Assembly (NCBI GenBank): GCA_049340005.1
Contig: JBMPIY010000001.1
Origin: CAXBDP01 sp963974465
GTDB lineage: Bacteria > Bacteroidota > Bacteroidia > Cytophagales > Cyclobacteriaceae
DNA length: 64,000 bases
Strand: one strand, 5' to 3'
Part shown: positions 16,287 through 25,380 of the stretch, in pieces
Layout: each line of letters opens with the position of its first letter
How positions within the stretch are numbered: position 1 is the first letter of the stretch
Program-made: the position numbers and the translations under genes
The notes under the pieces: generated by a model
Told to the model about the DNA's origin: nothing
Seen by the model: the letters and a program-made list of their open reading frames with translations, nothing else
Databases searched by the model: none

Positions 16287-19241
16287 ATGCATACAACAGA
16301 TACATCAGAGAAGGGCTTAGAAACGATCATAGAAAAGCATTTAATCAATCACAATGGCTTTATTGCAAGCTATAGTGCCGACTATGATCGTGACCTCTGC
16401 ATCAATGAAAAGCTGTTGTTCGAGTTTTTGGCAGCAACGCAACCTAATGCCCATGATACCATAGTCAAAAGAGGCAAAGACAAATTCTTGAAACGCCTTT
16501 CTGACCAAATTCGTCAGAAAGGAATTGTTGAAATTTTGCGCAATGGAGTCAAAGATTTGGATTTAAGGGTACAGCTTTACTTTAAAAAGCCAACCTCACT
16601 CCTTAACGATAAAGCCCAAAAGCAATACAGCAGCAATATTTTTTCTGTTACTCGCCAGTTGTACTACAGTCTGGAGAATAGCAACTCTTTAGACATGGTG
16701 TTATTTATCAATGGTTTACCGTTGAGCACTTTTGAATTAAAGAACCAATGGACGGGTCAAAATGTAAAACACGCCATTCGCCAATATCAAACAGACCGAG
16801 ATCCGAAAGAACCCTTGTTTGCCTTTGGCAGATGTATGGTTCACTTTGCCGTAGATGCAGATTTGGTTTACATGACCACACATCTCAATAGTATAAAGAC
16901 CTTTTTCCTACCCTTTAACAAAGGCAACAATGATGGTGCTGGCAATCCTGTTAACCCCGAAGGTTTAAAAACTGATTACCTATGGAAGGATATTTTAACC
17001 AAGGAAAGCCTGAGCAACATAGTAGAGAACTTTGCTCAAATTGTTGAAGAAAAGGATGAAGACACAGGTAAAATCAAACGCAAACTTATTTTTCCAAGAT
17101 ACCACCAACTCAGAGCAGTAAAAAAGCTACTGCATCATTCCAAAGAAAACGGTGTTGGCCAAAAATACCTTATTCAGCATTCAGCTGGTTCAGGCAAATC
17201 AAATTCAATTACCTGGTTAGCACACCAGTTGGTGAGTTTACATGATAGCGAAAATACTGAGACTGTTTTTGATAGTGTTATTGTTGTGACGGACAGGCGT
17301 GTTTTAGATAAGCAGATTAGAGATAATATCAAACAATTTGCTCAGGTCAGCAGCGTGGTTGAAGCCATAGATAAAGGTAGCAGTCAATTAAAGCAAGCCC
17401 TTGAAGATGGAAAGAAAATTATTGTAACCACAGTTCAAAAATTCCCATTCATAATAGATGAAATTGGAACATTACAGGCAAAGAAGTTTGCAATCATCAT
17501 TGATGAAGCCCACAGTAGCCAAAGTGGTGAAACGGCCAGCAAAATGAATTGGGTGCTTTCCGATAAAGAAGAGGCCTACGGTGAAGAAAAAGAGCCCCCT
17601 ACTTCCGAAGATATTATCAATGAATTGATTGAGAACCGTAAAATGCTTAAAAACGGTAGCTACTTTGCATTTACGGCCACCCCAAAAAATAAGACCCTAG
17701 AAACCTTCGGTGAAAAGACAGCCGAAGGTAAGTTCATTGCTTTTGATAATTATACCATGAAGCAAGCCATCGAGGAAGAATTTATTCTTGATGTACTGAA
17801 GAATTACACCACTTATCAATCCTATTACAAATTAGATAAAGCGGTTGAAGATAACCCTGAGTTTGAAACTCGCCAAGCCAACAAGAAACTACGTGCTTAT
17901 GTAGAAAGCCATCCATTCTCCATCATGGAAAAATCTAAAATCATGTTAGACCATTTCCATGCGGATATTAGAAAGCTCATCAATGGTCAGGCAAAAGCGA
18001 TGGTTGTTTGCAAAAGCATTAAAAACGCCATTCTTTACTATCAAGCTTTCAAAGAATACATGAAAGAAATAAACTCACCTTACAAAGCCATTGTCGCTTT
18101 TTCAGGCACAAAAGAAATAGACGGAGAAGATTGGGATGAGGCCAGATTAAACGGTTTCCCGAGCAATGACATTCCAACCGAGTTTAAGAAAAAAGAATAC
18201 CGCTTTCTGATAGTAGCCAATAAGTTTCAAACAGGATTCGACCAACCGCTCTTGCATACCATGTATGTAGATAAAAAATTAGCGGATGTTCAGGCTGTAC
18301 AAACCCTATCGAGACTCAATAGAGCATACAAACCTTACAAAGAAGACACATTTGTAATGGATTTCTTTAATACCACAGAAGATATTAAAAAGGCATTTGA
18401 GCCTTTCTATACTACCACTATCCTTAGTGAGGAAACAGATGCAAACAAACTAAATGACCTACAGGATGCTTTGGACAAAGCTCAGGTCTATTCACAGGAT
18501 GATGTGGTAAACTTCACCGAATTGTATTTCAAAGAAGCGGAAAGACAGGAATTAGACCCAATCATTGATAAGTGCGTTGCGGAGTATAAAAATGAATTGA
18601 ATGAAGATGCCCAGATTGATTTCTATGTAAAGGCGAAATCCTTTTTCAGAATGTATGCCTTCCTTTCTAAGCTGCTTTCCTTCAATAATTCCTATTGGGA
18701 AAGGTTGTATTGGTTTCTAAAATTCCTGATTCCAAAAATCAAACCAGATGAAATTGAGGATTTAGCCAAAGGCATTCTGGAAGCAATAGACTTGGATAGT
18801 TATAGACTAACCCGAACAACTCAGGAAAATATCAAACTAAGTGGTAATGAAGAATTAGACCCTACACCACCAGTAGTGAAAGGAACAAAAGGTGAGCCCG
18901 GCTTTAATGAGTTGGATGCTATCCTCAAAGAGTTTAATACAAAGTTTGGTATTGATAACTGGACTGATGATGATAAGGTAAAGAATTTTCTGTTTGAGCA
19001 GTTGCCTGCAGATTTTGCCCGTGATCAAGCTACTGTCAATGCCGTAAAGAACAGCGACAAACAGAATGCAAAAATAACCTCTGATAAAAAGGTGGAGGAT
19101 TTGATGCAGGACGTCATTTTCCAATACACCGACTTGTATAAAAAATTCACGGACGACCCAGACTTCAAACGCCAGTATTTAGACTTTGTATTCGACAAGA
19201 TTTGGAATCAACAATCTAATCTTCAAAACAGACCTAAATAA
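16287..19241 (+). CDS. hsdR: Type I RM restriction subunit (HsdR), first locus
   Basis: A 984-aa restriction subunit. The N-terminal PD-(D/E)xK nuclease shows LDMVLFINGLPLSTFELKNQ (D, then ExK). The superfamily 2 motor shows Walker A SAGSGKSN, a DEAH box in IIDEAHSSQSG, motif III FTATP, and motif VI in VQTLSRLNRAY. The C-terminal helical domain binds the methylase. It is complete and probably active. It is separated from its partner hsdS by rhuM and the DUF262/ATPase/unknown module. Its stop codon overlaps the start of the Argonaute gene by one base (TAATG), so the two should be produced together. Confidence 0.95.
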   Translation: MHTTDTSEKGLETIIEKHLINHNGFIASYSADYDRDLCINEKLLFEFLAATQPNAHDTIVKRGKDKFLKRLSDQIRQKGIVEILRNGVKDLDLRVQLYFKKPTSLLNDKAQKQYSSNIFSVTRQLYYSLENSNSLDMVLFINGLPLSTFELKNQWTGQNVKHAIRQYQTDRDPKEPLFAFGRCMVHFAVDADLVYMTTHLNSIKTFFLPFNKGNNDGAGNPVNPEGLKTDYLWKDILTKESLSNIVENFAQIVEEKDEDTGKIKRKLIFPRYHQLRAVKKLLHHSKENGVGQKYLIQHSAGSGKSNSITWLAHQLVSLHDSENTETVFDSVIVVTDRRVLDKQIRDNIKQFAQVSSVVEAIDKGSSQLKQALEDGKKIIVTTVQKFPFIIDEIGTLQAKKFAIIIDEAHSSQSGETASKMNWVLSDKEEAYGEEKEPPTSEDIINELIENRKMLKNGSYFAFTATPKNKTLETFGEKTAEGKFIAFDNYTMKQAIEEEFILDVLKNYTTYQSYYKLDKAVEDNPEFETRQANKKLRAYVESHPFSIMEKSKIMLDHFHADIRKLINGQAKAMVVCKSIKNAILYYQAFKEYMKEINSPYKAIVAFSGTKEIDGEDWDEARLNGFPSNDIPTEFKKKEYRFLIVANKFQTGFDQPLLHTMYVDKKLADVQAVQTLSRLNRAYKPYKEDTFVMDFFNTTEDIKKAFEPFYTTTILSEETDANKLNDLQDALDKAQVYSQDDVVNFTELYFKEAERQELDPIIDKCVAEYKNELNEDAQIDFYVKAKSFFRMYAFLSKLLSFNNSYWERLYWFLKFLIPKIKPDEIEDLAKGILEAIDLDSYRLTRTTQENIKLSGNEELDPTPPVVKGTKGEPGFNELDAILKEFNTKFGIDNWTDDDKVKNFLFEQLPADFARDQATVNAVKNSDKQNAKITSDKKVEDLMQDVIFQYTDLYKKFTDDPDFKRQYLDFVFDKIWNQQSNLQNRPK

Positions 19242-21340
19242 TGGCAAAGCACTGTTTCAACATACTAACATTCAATCACCCGAGCGATTCGCTCACCTTC
19301 TATTTTTCTGACAAGGAGGAAGAAGGAACTACACGAATTTATCATTCATTGGTTCCTAATGAGGTCATTAATAAGTATGCAGAACAGGAACATTACTACA
19401 CTTCATTTTGCCAAGAAAAAGAAGGATTCATTCCGGTCACAAAACCAACTTCTCCAACATTTAAGCAAATTATTACGGAAGAAGGGATTGAAAAATCTGT
19501 TCAAGTTTCTGATTCGGCTTTCTCCTCACGTATTCTAAAAAGGTATTATAACTCGTTAATCCATAACCACTTCAAATCAAAAGGCTGTTTGGTAAAGCCT
19601 AATTTTGTGAGGGATACAGAAGTTTGGCTAAAAAGTGATGACCAAGACAAAGAAGGGCTTTATAAAACCTTCGATAAATTTACGCTGAGAGTCCAATTCA
19701 AAACCGTATCAAAGGAACTTGAATTACTTGTGACATTTGAAGGCAAGTCAAAAATTTTCAAAACCCCTGTATCGGAACTATTTGAAGAAGTACCGGTAAG
19801 GGCATTCAATTGGGTGGTCTATGAAAAAGGACTTCACCGCTTTGATGAATTGCCGGATGAAGGAAAAAGAAATTACGATAAGGTTTATCCTGTTTGGAAT
19901 TTTGAAATCAGGGATGCTTTGCATCAGGAAACAGAAGCCCCGGACAAGACGAACAAATACAAGAAATTCAAAACGGCCATTGATAAATTTTACAGAGATC
20001 AGCTTAATACAGCCGAGTTCAAAGCCATCATTCCGCTTTCATCTAAAGGGTTTATTCCAGTGGATGAAGTCCGCATCGGTTCAATTGAAAAGTCCAGCAA
20101 CAAACTCGTATTTGGAAATCAAAAGCTGCACCATGTACCGTATTATGGTATTACAGAAAATGGTCCTTTCGAGTTAAGCCCATCATCAAAGATTCATTTC
20201 TTTTTTATTCTCCATGAAGATGATAGAGAGGTAGCAGCCAAAATTCACAACTACTTTAATGGCAAACTGAACGGCTTTAGGGGGCTATCAAAGTTCATTC
20301 ATACACCGTATCATCCAGATAAAGAACTCGCAATCTATTTCAAGGACAGGGATAACCCTTGGCCGGAACTTTACGAGCAAATCAATGACAAAGACTTTGA
20401 TACCGACATTCAGCACATAGCTATTTACATTACCCCAATCAGCAAGAATGTTCCAGTAAAATCTCAGCGGTTGGTTTACTACAAGCTGAAAGAGCTTCTA
20501 TTGAAAAAAGGAGTTTCCTCTCAGGTGATAGATCCTGATAAAGTAATTACCAACGACAAGTATCATTTCAGCTTGCCAAACATCGCAATAGCCATTCTCG
20601 CAAAGCTCAATGGCACTCCGTGGAGGTTGGACACAAAGCTGAAAAATGAATTGATTGTTGGAGTTGGAGCATTCAAGCATACAGAAGTTGACATCCAATA
20701 TATCGGCAGTGCTTTCAGTTTCTCCAATACAGGGAAATTCAACCGCTTTGAATGCTTTCAGAAAGACCAAACAAAAGAGTTGGCAGGTTCAATTCTAAGA
20801 GCAGTTAAAGACTATGTGAATGTAAATACAGGAATCCGAAGGCTTGTAATTCACTTCTATAAAGACATGAGTAGAGAAGAAGTAGAACCGATTGAGAACG
20901 GCCTGAAAGAATTGGACTTGAACATTCCGGTATTTATCGTCACCACCAACAAAACAGAATCCTCCGATATTGTTGCCTTTGATTTGGACTGGAAAGATTT
21001 GATGCCTGTAAGTGGAACATTCATCAAATTGGGTTACAATAGATTTTTACTATTCAACAATACCAGGTATTCAGCATCAGAGTTCAATTTCAATGACGGG
21101 TTTTCATTTCCGGTAAAGCTCAAGATTAATTGCTCCAACCCTGAATTGGTTGATGATTACAAAACAGTCAAAGAGCTTATCGATCAGGTGTATCAATTTA
21201 GTCGCATGTACTGGAAATCAGTAAGACAACAAAATTTGCCCGTAACAATCAAGTACCCTGAAATGGTGGCAGAAATGCTCCCCTACTTTGAAGGCAACGA
21301 GATTCCTGATTACGGAAAAGACAATCTTTGGTTTTTATGA
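19241..21340 (+). CDS. Prokaryotic Argonaute, long type, probably catalytically inactive
   Basis: A 699-aa protein with a C-terminal MID-PIWI module. MID spans about 315-450: in SQRLVYYKLKELL and following, Y413, K417, Q428 and K455 have nearly the spacing of the guide 5'-phosphate pocket of TtAgo (R418, K422, Q433, K457, from memory). PIWI spans about 455-699: IAILAKLNGTPW, then ELIVGVGAFKHT, RRLVIHFYKDM and LPVTIKYPEMVAEML. Where active Argonautes have the first catalytic Asp, this protein has G476, and the third site reads HFYK (K541 or Y540), so slicing is unlikely. The N-terminal 300 residues are divergent and a PAZ domain is not obvious. It would belong to the inactive long (long-B-like) class, which needs a partner effector; HsdR, one base upstream, is the candidate. 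Confidence 0.85.
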   Translation: MAKHCFNILTFNHPSDSLTFYFSDKEEEGTTRIYHSLVPNEVINKYAEQEHYYTSFCQEKEGFIPVTKPTSPTFKQIITEEGIEKSVQVSDSAFSSRILKRYYNSLIHNHFKSKGCLVKPNFVRDTEVWLKSDDQDKEGLYKTFDKFTLRVQFKTVSKELELLVTFEGKSKIFKTPVSELFEEVPVRAFNWVVYEKGLHRFDELPDEGKRNYDKVYPVWNFEIRDALHQETEAPDKTNKYKKFKTAIDKFYRDQLNTAEFKAIIPLSSKGFIPVDEVRIGSIEKSSNKLVFGNQKLHHVPYYGITENGPFELSPSSKIHFFFILHEDDREVAAKIHNYFNGKLNGFRGLSKFIHTPYHPDKELAIYFKDRDNPWPELYEQINDKDFDTDIQHIAIYITPISKNVPVKSQRLVYYKLKELLLKKGVSSQVIDPDKVITNDKYHFSLPNIAIAILAKLNGTPWRLDTKLKNELIVGVGAFKHTEVDIQYIGSAFSFSNTGKFNRFECFQKDQTKELAGSILRAVKDYVNVNTGIRRLVIHFYKDMSREEVEPIENGLKELDLNIPVFIVTTNKTESSDIVAFDLDWKDLMPVSGTFIKLGYNRFLLFNNTRYSASEFNFNDGFSFPVKLKINCSNPELVDDYKTVKELIDQVYQFSRMYWKSVRQQNLPVTIKYPEMVAEMLPYFEGNEIPDYGKDNLWFL

Positions 21341-21747
21341 ACACCTCACTAGAAGAAAAACTTAGAAAGAAATCCATTAAACCAACGGCCATGCGCCTTT
21401 TGGTTTTACAATACTTAATGGAGCAAAATCGCGCATTAAGTTTGAATGAACTAGAAGTGCTTTTCGAAAATGCTGATAAGTCAACCATATTCAGAACGCT
21501 CAAAACATTTCAAGAAAACTACTTGGTACACAGAATCAATGACGGTAGTGGAGCAATCAAATATGCCCTTTGTGATGATGACTGTATTTGCAGTTTGGAA
21601 GATAACCACATTCATTTCTTGTGTACTAAATGCGAAAAAACCTATTGCCTTAAGGATACCCCTATTGCAACTCCAACTTTACCAAATGGATTTAGAGCAA
21701 ACTTTGCCAATTATCTGATTGAAGGCATCTGCTCTGCTTGTTCTTAG
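21337..21747 (+). CDS. Fur-family metalloregulator
   Basis: A 136-aa Fur/Zur-type repressor. A winged helix at residues about 10-80 (RLLVLQYLMEQNRALSLNEL, STIFRTLKTFQENYLVHRI) is followed by a dimerisation domain with HIHFLCTKCEKTYCL and a C-terminal CSAC, giving two CxxC pairs for structural zinc. The ATG at 21337 overlaps the Argonaute stop by four bases and is preferred over an earlier TTG. It may be read through from the defence operon, but its partners are the metal-transport genes downstream. A palindrome lies six bases after its stop. Zur or Fur cannot be told apart from the sequence. Confidence 0.88.
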   Translation: MNTSLEEKLRKKSIKPTAMRLLVLQYLMEQNRALSLNELEVLFENADKSTIFRTLKTFQENYLVHRINDGSGAIKYALCDDDCICSLEDNHIHFLCTKCEKTYCLKDTPIATPTLPNGFRANFANYLIEGICSACS

Positions 21748-21752
21748 AACTT

Positions 21753-21767
21753 TGCAATGGCATTGCA
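21753..21767 (+). promoter_or_regulatory. Palindrome TGCAATGGCATTGCA, putative Fur-family operator
   Basis: A perfect 6-3-6 inverted repeat, TGCAAT-GGC-ATTGCA, lies in the 61-base gap between the Fur-family gene and the TonB receptor gene. Position and size fit autoregulated control of the receptor/CDF operon by the Fur-family protein. The exact consensus for this regulator is unknown. Confidence 0.55.
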
Positions 21768-21808
21768 CTCCTTAATTACTTGCTTTGTGTTCGAATTAAA
21801 ACTTGAAC

Positions 21809-23980
21809 ATGAAGCACACATTTCTATTTCTATTCATTCTACTAAGCGTTTCGGCTGTCGCACAAAACAGCATTTACTTTCAGGTTAATGATGATGAAGG
21901 TGAAAGCCTCATTGGAGCAACTATTGTTATTGAGGGTACGACAAATGGTGGTACAACAGACATAGATGGTAAGTATCATTTTCAAAATATTCCCAACGGC
22001 TCAATCAACTTTGTCATAAGCTATGTAGGGTATGAACCGCAATCCAAAACACTCCTTTTTCCTGAATCAGATGGTAAAACGATTGTTATTGTCATGGAAT
22101 CCGGTGAAGAAGAGCTTGAAGAAGTAATTGTTTCTGCTACACGTTCTTCAAGAACAATAGAGACCATTCCAACACGGATAGAAGCTGTAACTCTAGAAGA
22201 ACTTGGAGAGAAAGCCGCAATGAACTCAAGTAACATAAGCATGGTACTTAGAGAGTCTCCAGGTATAATGATGCAACAAACCTCTTTGAGTTCAGGAAAC
22301 ATGAACATACGTATTCAGGGACTTGACGGTAGATATACCCAAATGCTCCGTGATGGAGCACCGATATATGGCGGCTTTGCAGGTGGGCTATCAATCTTAC
22401 AGATCCCGCCACTTGACTTAAAGCAGTTTGAAATCATTAAAGGTGGAAATTCAACACTCTACGGGGGTGGAGCCATTGCAGGTATCGTAAACTTGGTTTC
22501 CAAAACCCCAGAAGAAGAACCTGAACTTACCATAATGATTGACCAAACAAGCGCATTGGGAACTACAGGAAATATCTTCTATGCCCAGAAGTATGGAAAG
22601 TTGGGACTAACCATGTATGGGTCGGGAAACAATCAAATAGCGTACGATCCAGATGATGATGGTTTCTCGAACATGCCTCAATCACAGTCTCTCACTCTAA
22701 ATCCACGATTATTTTATTATCCCAACAACAACACAGAAGTTTCGCTTGGTGTAGGTGCAACCCTTGATGAAAGAACAGGTGGAGATATGAAAGTGATTGA
22801 CGGCAATCCCGAGATAGAAAATGTCTTTACGGAGGTAAATAAATCCGAAAGGTATAATTCTCAATTTCTTTTGAAGAACCGGAAAGATAACCGTGAGATA
22901 ATATTAAAAAACAATATTAGCCTGTTCAACCGTGAATTAACTATTCCCGATTATCTATTTGACGGACAGCAGCTATCCAGTTTTTCAGAAGCATTTCTAA
23001 AACTGGACAAATCAGATGAAAATGAATGGCACTTAGGAGTGAATCATTATTACGAATCTTTTACAGACAACAATCCTGATAGCCTTGGCGCTCAGGATTA
23101 CACATTCAATACGTTTGGTGCTTTTATTCAGAACACCAGGAACTTAGGTGAAAGGTTTGTTTTTGAAGGTGGTTTGCGTACAGATTACAACATTGAGCAT
23201 GGCCCTTTTGTGCTGCCAAGACTTGCTCTACTTTACAAGCACAGTAATAAGTTTTCTTCAAGGATAAGCGGTGCAATGGGCTATAAACTTCCAACGCTAT
23301 TTACAGAAGATGCGGAGCGTATTTATTATAGAGATATAGCACCGATTAGCACAAGTTCACTCAATCCCGAAACCTCCATTGGTGGGAATATTGACTTCAA
23401 CTATAAAACTATTGTACTAGACAAATTCACTTTTGCCATTAACCAACTCTTCTTTTTCACGCAGCTCAACCAAGCATTAGTCCTAAGAGAAGATGTACCA
23501 AGCAGCACATACTTTTATGAAAATGCCGATGGCCCAATTCAAAGTTCAGGCTTTGAAACTTCGATTAGAACCACATACGAAGACTTTAAATTATTTATGT
23601 ATTACACCTATACCAACACAGAACTGAAATACGACAATATAAATAAGCAGCAGCCCTTAACCCCTGAGAGTATGGCAGGTTTCATTCTGATGTATGAATT
23701 AGAAGACAATTGGTCAGTTGGCTACGAACTCTACTACACAGGTCGGCAATTTGATAACAGCTTTGATCAAAAATCGGACTATTGGACAATGGGTTTTATG
23801 GTGATGAAACACTTTGAACACATTACCTTATTTGCCAACTTCGAGAATTTCACCAATACAATGCAAACCAATTTTGAGCCACTTGTAAATGCTCCAATTT
23901 CGAATCCAACCTTTAATGATATATGGGCACCCACTCCAGGCTTTGTATTTAATGGTGGTGTGAAGATTAACATTTTCTAA
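21809..23980 (+). CDS. TonB-dependent outer-membrane receptor
   Basis: A protein of about 723 aa. A signal peptide (MKHTFLFLFILLSVSAVAQ) is followed by a carboxypeptidase-like regulatory domain (about 20-100; GATIVIEGTTNGGTTDIDGKY), a TonB box/plug region (ELEEVIVSATRSSRTIETIP) and a beta-barrel ending in a terminal hydrophobic strand (FVFNGGVKINIF). It belongs to the metal-chelate type of receptors. The ATG at 21809 is chosen over a TTG at 21803 because it starts the signal peptide. Downstream genes follow within four bases. Since the cluster has a Fur-family regulator and a cation exporter, its substrate is probably a metal or metal complex. Confidence 0.92.
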   Translation: MKHTFLFLFILLSVSAVAQNSIYFQVNDDEGESLIGATIVIEGTTNGGTTDIDGKYHFQNIPNGSINFVISYVGYEPQSKTLLFPESDGKTIVIVMESGEEELEEVIVSATRSSRTIETIPTRIEAVTLEELGEKAAMNSSNISMVLRESPGIMMQQTSLSSGNMNIRIQGLDGRYTQMLRDGAPIYGGFAGGLSILQIPPLDLKQFEIIKGGNSTLYGGGAIAGIVNLVSKTPEEEPELTIMIDQTSALGTTGNIFYAQKYGKLGLTMYGSGNNQIAYDPDDDGFSNMPQSQSLTLNPRLFYYPNNNTEVSLGVGATLDERTGGDMKVIDGNPEIENVFTEVNKSERYNSQFLLKNRKDNREIILKNNISLFNRELTIPDYLFDGQQLSSFSEAFLKLDKSDENEWHLGVNHYYESFTDNNPDSLGAQDYTFNTFGAFIQNTRNLGERFVFEGGLRTDYNIEHGPFVLPRLALLYKHSNKFSSRISGAMGYKLPTLFTEDAERIYYRDIAPISTSSLNPETSIGGNIDFNYKTIVLDKFTFAINQLFFFTQLNQALVLREDVPSSTYFYENADGPIQSSGFETSIRTTYEDFKLFMYYTYTNTELKYDNINKQQPLTPESMAGFILMYELEDNWSVGYELYYTGRQFDNSFDQKSDYWTMGFMVMKHFEHITLFANFENFTNTMQTNFEPLVNAPISNPTFNDIWAPTPGFVFNGGVKINIF

Positions 23981-23983
23981 ACC

Positions 23984-24583
23984 ATGGACTTTTACCAAAT
24001 CATAACTCCAATTATCACCGTTGCGTATTTGCTCATAGTCTTTGTGTTTCGATCCATCATAGTGTGGCGGCAATCGGGTGTTAATCCTTTTGTTTTCAGT
24101 TCAACCGAGAATGCACATGACTACCTCGGTTTCATTTACAAAATGGCTGTTCTTTTTATGGCTATAACTATTGTCTGCTACTCCTACCTACCAGCTGTTT
24201 ATCAGTTTTTGAATCCTATTCCTTTTTTATTGCGGGACTCAATACAAATGGTCGGTGTAGCCCTATTGCTAATCTCATTTCTTTGGACATTAATCGCTCA
24301 AGTTCAAATGTCAGATTCTTGGCGTATTGGAATAGACTATGACGAAAAGACTGAATTAGTAGTTAAAGGGATATTTGCTATCTCAAGAAATCCAGTATTC
24401 CTAGGCGTAGTGGTATTTTACATTGGCATTTTCCTCATTCTTCCAAACACCCTGAGCTTTACTTTGGTACTAGTGATGTTCATAACCGTACAAGTCCAAG
24501 TAAGATTAGAAGAAGTGTACCTACTTGAAACACATGGTGAAGCATATCAAGCATATAAAAACAGTGTGAGACGATGGATTTGA
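23984..24583 (+). CDS. Membrane methyltransferase of the isoprenylcysteine carboxyl methyltransferase-like family
   Basis: A 199-aa integral membrane protein with about five hydrophobic helices and the family's C-terminal motif: GIFAISRNPVFLGVVVF, then RLEEVYLLETHGEAYQAYKNSVRRW. The ISRNPxFLG and E..YL...G..Y..Y elements form the SAM-binding site in ICMT/PEMT-like enzymes. Bacteroidota metal-resistance clusters often include such a gene next to a CDF or P-type exporter, but its methyl acceptor is unknown. It starts four bases after the receptor gene and overlaps the next start by one base. Confidence 0.82.
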   Translation: MDFYQIITPIITVAYLLIVFVFRSIIVWRQSGVNPFVFSSTENAHDYLGFIYKMAVLFMAITIVCYSYLPAVYQFLNPIPFLLRDSIQMVGVALLLISFLWTLIAQVQMSDSWRIGIDYDEKTELVVKGIFAISRNPVFLGVVVFYIGIFLILPNTLSFTLVLVMFITVQVQVRLEEVYLLETHGEAYQAYKNSVRRWI

Positions 24584-25380
24584 TGCAAAAAACAATATTT
24601 CATATTTCAAAAATGGACTGCCCTTCGGAAGAGCAAATGATTCGTATGAAGCTAGCCGACTATGATTCCATACAGCAACTTGATTTTGACATTCAAGACA
24701 GAAAACTAACTGTAATGCACCTTGGCAATTCATCTGAAATATTGAATCTACTAGAAGAGCTGAAATTGGATACAAAGTTGGTTTCCGAATCAAAAACGAC
24801 AGAGTCAATAAACTACTCTACAGACTCCAAAAAAGAGCGAAAACTACTATGGGCAGTACTACTGATTAATTTCTCGTTTTTTGTAATTGAGATACTCTTT
24901 GGTTGGATTTCAAAGTCAATGGGGTTAGTGGCTGATTCATTAGATATGTTGGCTGATTCTATTGTGTACGCACTCAGTTTAATGGCAGTGGGGCAATCTG
25001 CTATCCGCAAAAAGAACGTTGCGAAATGGAGTGGATATTTTCAATTACTCCTAGCCCTAATAGGATTAGTTGAAGTGATAAGACGTTTTATAGGTTCAGA
25101 AGAAATGCCTGTATTTCAAACCATGATTGTAATCTCTATTCTTGCCTTAATAGCCAATGGTCTATCGCTATACCTTATTCAAAAATCCAAAAGCAAAGAA
25201 GCCCACATGCAGGCTTCAGCGATTTTTAGTTCCAATGATATTATCATAAATATTGGAGTAATTATAGCAGGCACACTTGTCTATTTTACCAGCAGTCAGA
25301 TTCCTGACCTTGCAATTGGTTCAATAGTTTTTTTGATAGTCATTCGGGGTGCTTTCCGAATACTTAAATTAGCAAAGTAA
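24583..25380 (+). CDS. Cation diffusion facilitator with an N-terminal HMA-like domain
   Basis: A 265-aa protein. The N-terminal domain (about 1-70; IFHISKMDCPSEEQMIRMKL) resembles a ferredoxin-fold heavy-metal-associated domain in which the usual CxxC is reduced to MDCPSEE. A CDF membrane domain follows with paired acidic motifs: FVIEILFGWISKSMGLVADS and LDMLADSIVYALSL. This family exports Zn, Co or Cd by proton exchange. The cytoplasmic C-terminal domain typical of CDFs is missing, so metal sensing may fall to the N-terminal domain. The ATG at 24583, sharing a base with the upstream stop, fits the family N-terminus better than the one at 24574. Confidence 0.85.
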   Translation: MQKTIFHISKMDCPSEEQMIRMKLADYDSIQQLDFDIQDRKLTVMHLGNSSEILNLLEELKLDTKLVSESKTTESINYSTDSKKERKLLWAVLLINFSFFVIEILFGWISKSMGLVADSLDMLADSIVYALSLMAVGQSAIRKKNVAKWSGYFQLLLALIGLVEVIRRFIGSEEMPVFQTMIVISILALIANGLSLYLIQKSKSKEAHMQASAIFSSNDIIINIGVIIAGTLVYFTSSQIPDLAIGSIVFLIVIRGAFRILKLAK

